Under the pieces are notes generated by a model. It was not told the DNA's origin. It was given only the letters and a program-made list of their open reading frames with translations, and did not search any database. Position numbers and translations under genes: made by a program. From contig NZ_LT607802.1 in assembly GCF_900090205.1 (NCBI RefSeq), forward strand, positions 3,551,923-3,615,922: a stretch of DNA of 64,000 nucleotides, in the 5' to 3' direction. Source of the DNA: Vogesella sp. LIG4. GTDB taxonomy: Bacteria > Pseudomonadota > Gammaproteobacteria > Burkholderiales > Chromobacteriaceae. Shown piece by piece: positions 8,346 through 16,249 of this stretch (the stretch's first letter is position 1; each line of letters opens with the position of its first letter).

Positions 8346-9368
8346 GTGAATATCAACACATTCAGCGGTTTTCGCATGCCTGGCGAATTCGAACCCCATG
8401 CTGCCTGCCTCATGGCCTGGCCTGGCAAGCCCGTCGCGTGGGACGGGTTTACGCTTGATGCAGTCCAGCAGGATTATCTGCGCGTGGCGCGCGCCATCAG
8501 GCAGTTTGAGCCAGTCACATTCGTCGTCGACCCAAGCGCCGAGCGCGAGGCCCGCAATCGGCTTGGCAGCGATTTCGACATCATCACCTTGCCGCTTGCG
8601 GAAGCATGGTTCAGAGACACCGGGCCAAGCTTTGTAAAGCAACAGGATGGCAGCCTTGCCGGCGTTTGCTGGCGCTTCAATGGCTGGGGAAACTACAGCC
8701 CCGATTACGCGGCAGACACCATGCTCGCGCGTCGCCTGCTTGCAGCGAAAGACCTTCCTGCAATCAGTTCAGCACTGGCAATGGAAGGTGGCGCGCTGCA
8801 TGTCGATGGCCAGGGAACGCTACTTACCACCGAAACTGTCGTACTGAACAACAACCGCAACCCGGGGATGACGCGCGAGGCCGCGGAAGCGGAATTTCAG
8901 CGCACGCTGGGCATCGAGAAAACCATCTGGCTGCCAGGCAGCCACCTCGAAAAAGGTACCGATGGCCATATCGATGGTATTGCCTGCTTTGTTCGGCCAG
9001 GCGTCGTGCTTTTCGAAACAAGCTCATCCTGCCGCCCCGCCTATGCCGGGATAACGCAGCGCAACCTTGCCGCCTTGCAAGGCCAGGTGGATGCACAGGG
9101 TCGTCAACTGGACATCCTGTTTGTGGCAGAAGCACCGGACCAGCGCTCCTTGAGCCATCAGGCATGGGGCTACTCCACCTCCTACATCAACTGCTATTTG
9201 GCCAATGGCGCTGTGGTCATGCCAAAGTTCGGCATCCCGGAGGATGCGCCCGCCTTTGATGCCATCTCAGCGGCCTTCCCGGACCGCACGGTAGTGCAGG
9301 TGGACATTTCCGTGCTTGCCGCCGGCGGTGGCGGCATTCATTGCATTACCCAGCAAATCCCGGGGTGA
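8346..9368 (+). CDS. Second agmatine deiminase family protein
   Basis: 340 residues, the same fold as the enzyme at 4965 but clearly divergent. Landmarks kept: EAWFRDTGPSF, MEGGALHVDGQGTLLTTE, TDGHIDGIACF and the catalytic Cys in GGGGIHCITQQ. I start at the GTG at 8346 because AAGGAG lies 8 bases upstream; an earlier TTG at 8298 would run through the terminator hairpin. It sits behind that terminator, so it has its own promoter or depends on read-through. It may use agmatine or a related guanidino compound. Confidence 0.88.
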   Translation: MNINTFSGFRMPGEFEPHAACLMAWPGKPVAWDGFTLDAVQQDYLRVARAIRQFEPVTFVVDPSAEREARNRLGSDFDIITLPLAEAWFRDTGPSFVKQQDGSLAGVCWRFNGWGNYSPDYAADTMLARRLLAAKDLPAISSALAMEGGALHVDGQGTLLTTETVVLNNNRNPGMTREAAEAEFQRTLGIEKTIWLPGSHLEKGTDGHIDGIACFVRPGVVLFETSSSCRPAYAGITQRNLAALQGQVDAQGRQLDILFVAEAPDQRSLSHQAWGYSTSYINCYLANGAVVMPKFGIPEDAPAFDAISAAFPDRTVVQVDISVLAAGGGGIHCITQQIPG

Positions 9369-9396
9369 CTCTGCGCGTAACAGTTTGCGAACCCGT

Positions 9397-9427
9397 CAGG
9401 CGCTGCCCCGGCAGTGGGCAGCGCCTG
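9397..9427. terminator. Strong 12-base-pair hairpin between convergent genes
   Basis: CAGGCGCTGCCC and GGGCAGCGCCTG with a 7-base loop. There is no T-tract on the plus side, so termination is a guess from position. Confidence 0.4.
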
Positions 9428-9486
9428 GTGCGCATGTACGGCAAGACAGGCCGGAGCCACAAGCACGCCGGCGCAGCCCCTGCTAC

Positions 9487-9499
9487 AAGGTTGGCCGCA
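9487..9499 (+). repeat. Exact copy of AAGGTTGGCCGCA
   Basis: Ends directly at the stop codon of the thioesterase gene (9500), in the gap after the second deiminase. Confidence 0.8.
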
Positions 9500-9925
9500 T
9501 CAGGCCTCGGCGCCTGCCGCGCGCAGCATGGCGCGCACCGGCTCGGGTATCGACACCGTCTTGCCGGCCTGATAGTCCACCCACACCAGCGTGGCCTCGC
9601 CCACCGCATACACGGCAGTGGGGTCACCTTCCTTGTAGAAGTGGTGCCGCAGCTTGAGGCTGCTGCGGCCAACCTTTTCCACTTCGATGGTGATCGCCAC
9701 CGTGGCCGGGTAGGTCAGCTCGCGCTTGTAGCTGCAGCTGGTATGCCCCAGCACCGGGCCGATGCCGGCGGGGTCGATGGGGAAGCCGGCGGCTTCCAGC
9801 CACTCCACGCGGATCTGCTCCATGTAGCGGAAGTAATAGGTATTGTTGAGATGCCCGACCGCATCCATGTCGCCCCAGCGCATGGTGATGATGCGGGTAT
9901 CCAGCAGCGGTAGTTGTTTTTCCAT
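9500..9925 (-). CDS. Acyl-CoA thioesterase, hotdog fold (4-hydroxybenzoyl-CoA thioesterase-like)
   Basis: 141 residues, the usual size of single-hotdog thioesterases that hydrolyse acyl-CoA in the cytoplasm. The signature WGDMDAVGHLNNTYYFRYME (residues about 17-36) contains the catalytic Asp-x-x-x-H-x-N pattern. It stands alone, convergent with the deiminase gene and divergent from thymidine kinase. Codons for KVGR in the middle of the gene carry an exact copy of the repeated 13-base word. Confidence 0.88.
   Translation of the reverse strand: MEKQLPLLDTRIITMRWGDMDAVGHLNNTYYFRYMEQIRVEWLEAAGFPIDPAGIGPVLGHTSCSYKRELTYPATVAITIEVEKVGRSSLKLRHHFYKEGDPTAVYAVGEATLVWVDYQAGKTVSIPEPVRAMLRAAGAEA
9664..9676 (-). 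repeat. Exact copy of AAGGTTGGCCGCA inside the thioesterase gene
   Basis: Encodes Lys-Val-Gly-Arg in the thioesterase frame. Confidence 0.8.
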
Positions 9926-10084
9926 GTGTTAGCCCGTGTTGTTGGCGCCCGTCCGTAGCGCAGGCGCTTTATATGTGCAGCGCAGCAATGATACCCGCGC
10001 AGTGACGTTAACGTAAGCAGTGTCCGGTTCACCCGGCGCCCGCCGGCGGGTACAATGCCGCCCTTTCCGTATCACGCTGCCGCC

Positions 10085-10648
10085 ATGGCCAAACTTTTCT
10101 ACCGCTATGCCGCCATGAACAGCGGCAAGAGCACGATGCTGCTGCAGATCGCCCATAACTACGAAACCATGGGCAAGGCAGTGCGGCTGTACACCGCCGC
10201 CATCGACGACCGCTACGGCCGCGGCAAGATCACCTCGCGGCTGGACATCCAGCGCGATGCCGACACCTTCGACGCCGGGCATGATTTCCTGGCCGGCAAC
10301 TACGACGGCCTGGCCTGCCTGCTGCTGGACGAGGCACAGTTCCTCACCCCGGAGCAGGTACGCCAGCTGCACCGTCTGGCGCACACCAGCCAGCTGCCGG
10401 TGATCTGCTTCGGCCTGCGCAGCGATTTCCGTGGCGAGCCGTTCCCCGGCGCCGCCTGGCTGCTGGCGCTGGCCGAGGATATCGAGGAGATCAAGACCAT
10501 CTGCGCCTGCGGCCGCAAGGCCACCATGCACATTCGTACCGATGCCGCCGGCCAGCGCCTGCACCATGGCCCGCAGGTGGAAATCGGCGACGAAAGCCGC
10601 TACCACGCGGTATGTGCCGATTGCTTCTACGCCGGAGACCCCGCATGA
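10085..10648 (+). CDS. tdk: Thymidine kinase
   Basis: 187 residues, type II thymidine kinase, phosphorylates thymidine with ATP (salvage). The P-loop reads AAMNSGKSTMLL (residues 10-21), the Walker B-like motif LLLDEAQFL, and the zinc lid has Cys pairs (CAC and VCADC). I start at the ATG at 10085 (MAKLFYRYAAM) because upstream codons are not conserved-looking. It overlaps the next gene by ATGA, so the two are translationally coupled. Confidence 0.93.
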   Translation: MAKLFYRYAAMNSGKSTMLLQIAHNYETMGKAVRLYTAAIDDRYGRGKITSRLDIQRDADTFDAGHDFLAGNYDGLACLLLDEAQFLTPEQVRQLHRLAHTSQLPVICFGLRSDFRGEPFPGAAWLLALAEDIEEIKTICACGRKATMHIRTDAAGQRLHHGPQVEIGDESRYHAVCADCFYAGDPA

Positions 10649-11034
10649 ACGACAAGACCCGCAAACCCGCCGGCAACAAGCAGGCCGAGCAACAGCGCTT
10701 TGCCCAGGCCGAGGCTGCCTGCGGCCAGACGCTGGCCCTGTTCGCCACCCTGGCGGAAGACCCGGCCTGGCAAGCGTGCGAGCTGGCCGGCAAGTACGCG
10801 CAGATGGCGGCGGTGTACGCGCGCCGCATCCGTAACGGCCGGGTGCTGTGCGCCGCCGATTTCAACGCCGCGGTGGAGGTGTGCACCAGCGCCCGCCGTG
10901 CACTGCGCGCGCTGGATGCCGAGCTGCAGTTCGCCGGCCACCCGCAGGCCGCGGCGCTGCAGCAGGCGGCGCAGGGCTGCTACCAGGTGCTGGCCGCCCA
11001 CCACCAGCTCACCGGCGGCAAACGCCAGGGTTGA
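10645..11034 (+). CDS. Hypothetical protein coupled to tdk
   Basis: 129 residues starting in the ATGA overlap with tdk. Alanine- and glutamine-rich, predicted all-helical (QAEQQRFAQAEAAC, AALQQAAQGCYQVLAAHH), no signal peptide or membrane segment. I do not recognise a family. The coupling suggests expression at the level of thymidine kinase but not a function. Confidence 0.6.
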   Translation: MNDKTRKPAGNKQAEQQRFAQAEAACGQTLALFATLAEDPAWQACELAGKYAQMAAVYARRIRNGRVLCAADFNAAVEVCTSARRALRALDAELQFAGHPQAAALQQAAQGCYQVLAAHHQLTGGKRQG

Positions 11035-11043
11035 GCCAGCCGG

Positions 11044-11508
11044 CTAGGCAGCCGGCCGCGCCAGCTGCCGGCACAGCCCGCGCCGGCCGGCTTCCATCAG
11101 GTAGTCGTGATTCCACTCGAACAGCGGCCGCGCCAGCGGCGCCAGCCAGTTCATCCAGCGTCGGGTGGTACGCACCTGCCACAGGTAGCGCACCACGGTG
11201 GCGCCCTGCTCGCGGCTGAACTGCCAGCAGCCCACGCCTTCGACCTCGCCGCTGGCCCGCCCCACCAGCAGCGCCAGCGGCTGTACCGCGGTGATGTGCA
11301 CGTCGAAACTCAGCCGATACGGCAGCGCGCCCTTCCACACGTAGCGCTGGCGCGCCCCCACGCCGGCGGCGTCGCCGGGCGCCAGTTCCAGCACTTCCTC
11401 CACGCCCTGCCACCACTGCGGCCAACTGCGCACGTCGTAGATCACGCGCCACACCTCCTCCAGCGGCGCATCGAAACGCCACTGGGTGCAGAAGCGGTAT
11501 TCGGCCAT
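11044..11508 (-). CDS. SRPBCC-fold (polyketide cyclase/StAR-like) protein
   Basis: 154 residues beginning MAEYRFCTQWRFDAPLEEVW, the typical opening of START/Bet v1-like ligand-binding proteins, followed by YDVRSWPQWW. ATG at 11508 chosen over the GTG at 11517. It is the last gene of a four-gene minus-strand operon (12994 to 11044) with gaps of 10-27 bases. The other three products look exported while this one is cytoplasmic. The ligand is unknown. Confidence 0.75.
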   Translation of the reverse strand: MAEYRFCTQWRFDAPLEEVWRVIYDVRSWPQWWQGVEEVLELAPGDAAGVGARQRYVWKGALPYRLSFDVHITAVQPLALLVGRASGEVEGVGCWQFSREQGATVVRYLWQVRTTRRWMNWLAPLARPLFEWNHDYLMEAGRRGLCRQLARPAA

Positions 11509-11518
11509 GCCTGCCACC

Positions 11519-12169
11519 TCACTGCGAAGCGCGCTGCGGCTGGAACCAGTCGTCCGGCAGCGTCACGTCGAACTCGACGTCATCCATCCACACCGTTTCC
11601 AGCTCGGCGCCATCCGCACCGTAGCTGACCACCTTGAGCGGGAACAGGTGATCGCGCTCCAGCCACAGCTGGAAGCGGTGCACGCCGTCCACCGCCTGGC
11701 CATCGCCGCCGGTAACCGTTACCGGCCAGGCCTGCCAGTGCCCCAGCGGCGCCATCTGCGCCCGCTCCAGGCTGCCGTGCTGCAGCAGACGCTGCACGTT
11801 TTCCAGCAGCACGCCCACGTGCGAGCGGTCCACGGTATGGCCGTAGGGGTCGCGGATCAGCCGGTTGTCCGGCGCCAGTTTCAATTGCGGGAAATGCCCC
11901 AGGCCGAACGGCCACAGCCGCACCTCGCGGCTGCCGGGGTCGTAGACCAGCACCGCGCCGTGGTGCGGGGTATCGAAATCCAGGCGCAGCCACCCAGGCC
12001 GGCGGTAGCTGTAGTGAATCCGCTGCGGCGCATGCCTGGCCGACGCCGAGCGCAAGGTGACGCGGTAGCTGTCCAGCGCCTGGAAGTGCGCCATGGCCGC
12101 GGCCAGCAGGTCCGCTTCGTCAGCGGGCGCGCCGGCCAGCGCGGCCACGGCAAGCAGGGTCAACAGCAT
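11519..12169 (-). CDS. LolA-like periplasmic outer-membrane lipoprotein-sorting family protein
   Basis: 216 residues with a short hydrophobic N terminus (MLLTLLAVAALAGAPA) as a probable signal peptide. The mature part has LolA/DUF1571-like features: FQALDSYRVTLRS, IHYSYRRPGWLRLDF and a C-terminal VEFDVTLPDDWF. Such proteins bind lipids or lipoproteins in the periplasm. Third gene of the operon, between a cupredoxin and an SRPBCC protein. Assignment rests on pattern rather than a diagnostic residue, so moderate confidence. Confidence 0.6.
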   Translation of the reverse strand: MLLTLLAVAALAGAPADEADLLAAAMAHFQALDSYRVTLRSASARHAPQRIHYSYRRPGWLRLDFDTPHHGAVLVYDPGSREVRLWPFGLGHFPQLKLAPDNRLIRDPYGHTVDRSHVGVLLENVQRLLQHGSLERAQMAPLGHWQAWPVTVTGGDGQAVDGVHRFQLWLERDHLFPLKVVSYGADGAELETVWMDDVEFDVTLPDDWFQPQRASQ

Positions 12170-12196
12170 GTTCGGGAACCTCCCTCCCTTGCCGCG

Positions 12197-12613
12197 CTAC
12201 TCCACCACTTCCAGCACACCTTCCATGCCGCGCGCGCGGTGGCTGGCGAAGAACAGCAGCTTGTGCGCGCAGTAGTAGGGATAGCTCCCCACCACCGTGG
12301 GCACGAAGCGGACCAGCTTGGGCTGTGCGGCCAACTCGGTGCGGATGTTCATGCCGGCCTGCGGCGCTTCCAGCACGAAGCTGTGCGGAATCAGCCCCGA
12401 CTCCATCTGCAGCGACAACTCCACCGGCACCCCGGCGCGCACGATGATGTGGGCGGGGTGGAAGAAATAACTGCCGCCCACCACCTGCACACGCTGCACG
12501 CCGTCGCCATCCACCTTGGCGCGGTAGGGCTCATCGCCGGCCCGCGCCCCTGCCGTAACAGTCAGCAGCGCCAGCAGCAACAGGCCGCGCCAGCTCAGGC
12601 AGTTTCCATCCAT
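12197..12613 (-). CDS. Secreted cupredoxin-domain protein
   Basis: 138 residues with a signal peptide (LLLLALLTVTAGARA). The mature domain is plastocyanin/EfeO-like: HPAHIIVRAGVPVELSL, IPHSFVLEAP and a C-terminal YYCAHKLLFFASHRARGMEG, giving the His, Cys, His and Met candidates of a type 1 copper site. ATG at 12613 has GGGAGGT just upstream; the GTG at 12619 overlaps that ribosome site. Probable periplasmic electron carrier or copper protein, working with the flanking exported proteins. Confidence 0.75.
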   Translation of the reverse strand: MDGNCLSWRGLLLLALLTVTAGARAGDEPYRAKVDGDGVQRVQVVGGSYFFHPAHIIVRAGVPVELSLQMESGLIPHSFVLEAPQAGMNIRTELAAQPKLVRFVPTVVGSYPYYCAHKLLFFASHRARGMEGVLEVVE

Positions 12614-12634
12614 AGTCACCTCCCGAACGTCGTA

Positions 12635-12994
12635 TCAGGGCCGGGCCACGTGCCACATGCCACCCATGCCATCACCGCTGTGTTCACCCGGTTTGCTGTC
12701 CCCGGACCAGCGGTACAGCGGCCGCCCCTGGTAGGCCCACTGCATCTTGCCGTCCGCCCGCTTGAACATGCTCCACTTGCCAGCGGCCTTGTCATACGCA
12801 TCGGCCACCACCGGCAGCCAGGAGCTGCTGCAACCTTCATTACAGGCACTGTTGCCCGGCTTGTCCTTGTCGAACACATACAAGGTCATGTGGTGCTCAT
12901 CCACCAGCATGCCTTTGCCCACTTCCGGCTGCTCGGCCATTGCCGGCAGCACGCCACCGGCCACCAGGGCCAGCAGCAACATGATCTGCTTCAT
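12635..12994 (-). CDS. Exported COG4315-type protein with Yx(F/W/Y)xxD motif
   Basis: 119 residues, signal peptide LLLALVAGGVLPAMA, then MTLYVFDKDKPGNSACNEGC and PLYRWSGDSKPG, the repeat motif of this predicted lipoprotein family; I see no lipobox. Real start is the ATG at 12994, with AAGGAG 8 bases upstream; the longer open frame from 13195 is shadow. First gene of the operon and divergent from chrB. Function in the family is not established; repeats of this type are linked to redox or metal stress only by context. Confidence 0.78.
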   Translation of the reverse strand: MKQIMLLLALVAGGVLPAMAEQPEVGKGMLVDEHHMTLYVFDKDKPGNSACNEGCSSSWLPVVADAYDKAAGKWSMFKRADGKMQWAYQGRPLYRWSGDSKPGEHSGDGMGGMWHVARP

Positions 12995-13212
12995 CTCACT
13001 ACTCCTTGCCGATGCGCCGGTCGCCGCGCCCCTATGGGCAAAGGCGTCACCATGCACGCCACGGCGGCACAACGCTTCACTCCCCCTATAGCCCGCTTTT
13101 GCCCGCAGGGCCATATAAAATCCACCATCTTTTGCCCGCACGCACCGGTGGCCGGCAGCCACGGAAGGGGCATGACCACCGCCCGGCACATGCATAGCAG
13201 AAAAACATATTT

Positions 13213-13246
13213 GTAGTACTCGCTACCAGAAAGTAGCATTCACTAC
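13213..13246. promoter_or_regulatory. Dyad-symmetric operator touching the chrB start codon
   Basis: GTAGTACTCGCTAC (13213-13226) and GTAGCATTCACTAC (13233-13246) form an inverted repeat matching at 10 of 14 positions and end at the base before the chrB ATG. No ribosome site fits between, so chrB may be leaderless or autoregulated by occlusion. Confidence 0.5.
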
Positions 13247-14194
13247 ATGAATACCTGGCTACTGCTGATCACCACCCTGCCCACCGAAAACGCCACCGCA
13301 CGCATGCGCGCCTGGCGCGCGCTGAAGGCATCCGGCGCCGCCGTGCTGCGCGACGGCGTCTACCTGCTGCCCGACCACCCACCCTGCACCGATGCGTTAC
13401 GCGCCGTGGCTGCCGACGTGCAGGACAACGGCGGCAGCGTGTACCTGCTGCCGCTGGCGGCGGATGGCATGCCGCCGTTTGCCGGCCTGTTCGACCGCCA
13501 GCAGGACTACGCCGCGCTGCTGGCCGAGGTGACGCAGCTGCGTGCCACGCTGACAGCAAGCAACGCCGACGATGCCTTGAAGCCGGCCCGCAAGCTGCGC
13601 AAGACCCTGGCGGCACTGGCCGCCATCGATTTCTTCCCCGGCGAGGCGCAGGGCCAGGCGGAAGCCGCCGTGGCCGAGCTGGAGCAGCAACTGGCCCGCC
13701 TTCTGTCTCCCGACGAGCCGCAGCCGGCGGCCGGCACCGTCCCCCGCCTTGATGAGGCCAACTACCAGGGCCGGCTGTGGGCCACGCGCCGCCGCCCCTG
13801 GGTGGACCGGGTGGCCAGCGCCTGGCTGATCCGCCGCTTCATCGATGCCGATGCCCGCTTCCTGTGGCTGGAGCAGCCACAACACTGCCCGGCCGATGCG
13901 CTCGGCTTCGATTTCGACGGTGCCAGCTTCAGCCACGTCGGCCAGCGGGTGACTTTCGAAGTGCTGCTGGCCAGCTTCGGGCTGGAGCAGGATGCAGGCC
14001 TGCTGCGGCTGGCCGCCATGGTGCACACGCTGGACGTGGGCGGGGTAATGGTGCCGGAGGCCGGTGGCTTCGAAGCCATGCTGCACGGCGCGCGCCAGCG
14101 CCTAGCCGATGACGACCAGCTGCTGGCCGAGGCCTCGCTGATGCTGGATTCGCTGTACGCCTACTTCTGCCTGCCACAAGGGAGCCCGACATGA
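13247..14194 (+). CDS. chrB: Chromate resistance protein ChrB
   Basis: 315 residues. The N-terminal half matches the ChrB regulatory region (WLLLITTLPTENATARMRAWRALKASGA) and the C-terminal half the ChrB domain (TRRRPWVDRVASAWLIRRFID, then FDFDGASFSHVG and MVHTLDVGG). ChrB proteins are chromate-responsive regulators with a possible enzymatic C-terminal domain. It overlaps chrA by ATGA. The start abuts an inverted repeat, consistent with autoregulation. No chrC or chrF follows. Confidence 0.9.
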   Translation: MNTWLLLITTLPTENATARMRAWRALKASGAAVLRDGVYLLPDHPPCTDALRAVAADVQDNGGSVYLLPLAADGMPPFAGLFDRQQDYAALLAEVTQLRATLTASNADDALKPARKLRKTLAALAAIDFFPGEAQGQAEAAVAELEQQLARLLSPDEPQPAAGTVPRLDEANYQGRLWATRRRPWVDRVASAWLIRRFIDADARFLWLEQPQHCPADALGFDFDGASFSHVGQRVTFEVLLASFGLEQDAGLLRLAAMVHTLDVGGVMVPEAGGFEAMLHGARQRLADDDQLLAEASLMLDSLYAYFCLPQGSPT

Positions 14195-15363
14195 CCGCCA
14201 CCACCCTCGCCGCACCGCGCTACACCCTGTGGCAGCTGCTGCGCTACTTCCTGCAGCTGGGCACGCTGGGCTTTGGCGGCCCGGTGGCGCTGGTGGGCTA
14301 TATGCATCGCGATTTGGTGGAACGCCGCGGCTGGATCAGCGAAGCGGACTACAAGGAAGGGCTGGCGCTGGCCCAGCTCGCGCCCGGGCCGATGGCAGCC
14401 CAGACCGCCATCTACCTGGGCTATGTGCACTACCGCGCACTGGGCGCCACCCTGGTGGGGCTGGCCTTCGTGCTACCGTCGTTCCTGATGGTGCTGGCGC
14501 TGGGCTGGGCTTACCAGCGCTTTGGCGGTTTGCAGTGGATGCAGGCGGTGTTCTACGGCGTGGGCGCCGCGGTCATCGGCATCATCGCCATCAGCGCGCA
14601 CAAGCTCACCGTCAAGAGCCTGGGCCGCGACAAGCTGCTGTGGGCGATCTACCTGACCCTGCTCGCCGTCACCGTCATCACCGAATCGGAAATCGCCTGG
14701 CTGTTCCTGGCAGCCGGCGTGCTGGGCTGGCTGTGGCATGCGCCGCCGCGCTGGCTGCCCCGCTCCGGCGCCAATGCGGTGGCCGCCGTGCAGCTGCCCG
14801 CCGCCGGCAGCCTGCTGAGCGGGCTGGACTGGCCGCTGCTGAGCCAGATCGGCGTGTTCTTCACCAAAGCCGGCGCCTTCGTGTTCGGCTCCGGGCTGGC
14901 CATTGTGCCCTTCCTGTACGGCGGCGTGGTCACCGAGCACCACTGGCTCAGCGACAAGCAGTTTGTGGACGCGGTGGCGGTGGCGATGATCACCCCCGGC
15001 CCAGTGGTGATCACCGTCGGCTTCATCGGCTACCTGGTGGCCGGCCTGCCCGGCGCCTGCGTGGCCGCGCTGGGCACCTTCCTGCCCTGCTACCTGTTCA
15101 CCGTGCTGCCGGCGCCGTACTTCAAGAAATACGGCAAGCTGCCGGCGGTAGTGGCCTTCGTCAACGCCATCACCGCCGCTGCGGTGGGCGCCATCACCGG
15201 CTCGGTGATCGTCATCGCCCGCCGCTCGCTGGTCGACATCCCCACCGTGCTGCTGGCACTGGCCGCCGTACTGCTGCTGTGGCGCTTCAAGAAACTGCCG
15301 GAGCCGCTGCTGGTGGCCGGCGCAGCCGCACTCGGCCTACTGCTGTACCCGCTGCTGCACTGA
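14191..15363 (+). CDS. chrA: Chromate transporter ChrA
   Basis: 390 residues, long-chain CHR family, two homologous halves and about ten membrane segments. Signature motifs are visible: LGTLGFGGPVALVGYMHRD in the first half and FTKAGAFVFGSGLAIVPFLY plus MITPGPVVITVGFIGY in the second. It exports chromate across the inner membrane. Translationally coupled to chrB. Followed by a GGTTGGCCGCA word at 15365 and the convergent hydrolase gene. Confidence 0.93.
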   Translation: MTATTLAAPRYTLWQLLRYFLQLGTLGFGGPVALVGYMHRDLVERRGWISEADYKEGLALAQLAPGPMAAQTAIYLGYVHYRALGATLVGLAFVLPSFLMVLALGWAYQRFGGLQWMQAVFYGVGAAVIGIIAISAHKLTVKSLGRDKLLWAIYLTLLAVTVITESEIAWLFLAAGVLGWLWHAPPRWLPRSGANAVAAVQLPAAGSLLSGLDWPLLSQIGVFFTKAGAFVFGSGLAIVPFLYGGVVTEHHWLSDKQFVDAVAVAMITPGPVVITVGFIGYLVAGLPGACVAALGTFLPCYLFTVLPAPYFKKYGKLPAVVAFVNAITAAAVGAITGSVIVIARRSLVDIPTVLLALAAVLLLWRFKKLPEPLLVAGAAALGLLLYPLLH

Positions 15364-15387
15364 TGGTTGGCCGCAAGCTGCCCCACG

Positions 15388-16191
15388 TCAGGCGCCGATG
15401 AAATCCGCCAGCGCCCGCCACATGAACGGCGGGTTGGCATACATAGGAAAGTGGCCGCACGCCGGCACCTCGGCCAACCGTACGCCGTGGCGGCGGATGT
15501 GCGCCAGGTAGCTCAGGCCGGCGTTCTGCTCGCCATACATGAACATCTTGCGGCAAGGCAGCGACAGGAAGCGCGTCATCAGCTCGCCGTGATCCGACAG
15601 CGCCACCATGGATTCGAAGATGCCGCGCACCGCGCCGGCGCGCACCTTGTGCCGCAGGTTGGCCGCATACAGCGCACTGGACCACGCCGGCGCCTGATAG
15701 GTACGGGCGATGAAATCGTCGAAGAAGGCCTGCACATCCGGGTTGGCATGCTCGACGATCTGCCGGCTCAAAAAGCAGTCCTCCGGCGCGATATTGCCCT
15801 CGATATTGCAGAAGCTGATAACGCGGCCCGGCAACTGCGACGCCAGCAGCAAGGCGGTGAGCCCGCCCATGGAGTGTCCCACCAGGTGGAATTTGTCCAC
15901 CCGGTAGTGCTGCAGCACCCGCAGCGCGGTGCCAAGCAGCAAGGGTATCGACACCCTAGTCAGGTCGCTGCAGCCGCTGTCGCCACAGCCCGGCGCATCG
16001 TAGGCGATGAGCGGATGCCCGTCGAAGGCGGCGTGCCGCACCATGTCGGCGTAGTCCTCCTTGCTGGAGCCGAAGCCGTGCAGAAACAGGATGGGCGCCT
16101 TGTCGCCAGGGCGATGGAGGGCAGCCAGATCCAGCGCCACGCCATCGATTTCGAATGCCAGCCGCTGGCTGGCGAGTTGCTTTGTCGTCAT
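15388..16191 (-). CDS. Alpha/beta-fold hydrolase
   Basis: 267 residues with the oxyanion HGFGSSKEDY, the nucleophile elbow VGHSMGGLTAL (Ser about 104), a likely acid near MFMYGEQ and the catalytic His in ACGHFPMYAN. Cytoplasmic, no signal peptide. Likely an esterase or C-C bond hydrolase; substrate unknown. It stands alone between chrA and the aminotransferase, with an exact 13-base word immediately upstream of its start. Confidence 0.82.
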   Translation of the reverse strand: MTTKQLASQRLAFEIDGVALDLAALHRPGDKAPILFLHGFGSSKEDYADMVRHAAFDGHPLIAYDAPGCGDSGCSDLTRVSIPLLLGTALRVLQHYRVDKFHLVGHSMGGLTALLLASQLPGRVISFCNIEGNIAPEDCFLSRQIVEHANPDVQAFFDDFIARTYQAPAWSSALYAANLRHKVRAGAVRGIFESMVALSDHGELMTRFLSLPCRKMFMYGEQNAGLSYLAHIRRHGVRLAEVPACGHFPMYANPPFMWRALADFIGA

Positions 16192-16213
16192 ATGCAGTTC
16201 ACTGAGTAAAGTG

Positions 16214-16226
16214 TGCGGCCAACCTT
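16214..16226 (-). repeat. Exact copy of AAGGTTGGCCGCA (minus strand)
   Basis: Lies in the 58-base gap between the hydrolase start and the end of the aminotransferase gene; a related GGCCGCAAC follows at 16234. Confidence 0.8.
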
Positions 16227-16249
16227 GCAGGCAGGCCGCAACGGGTGGC

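Noticed and set aside
11486..13216. 576-codon open frame on the plus strand
   Set aside because: Antisense shadow of the four-gene operon; His/Gln/Arg-rich translation typical of reverse reading in GC-rich genes.
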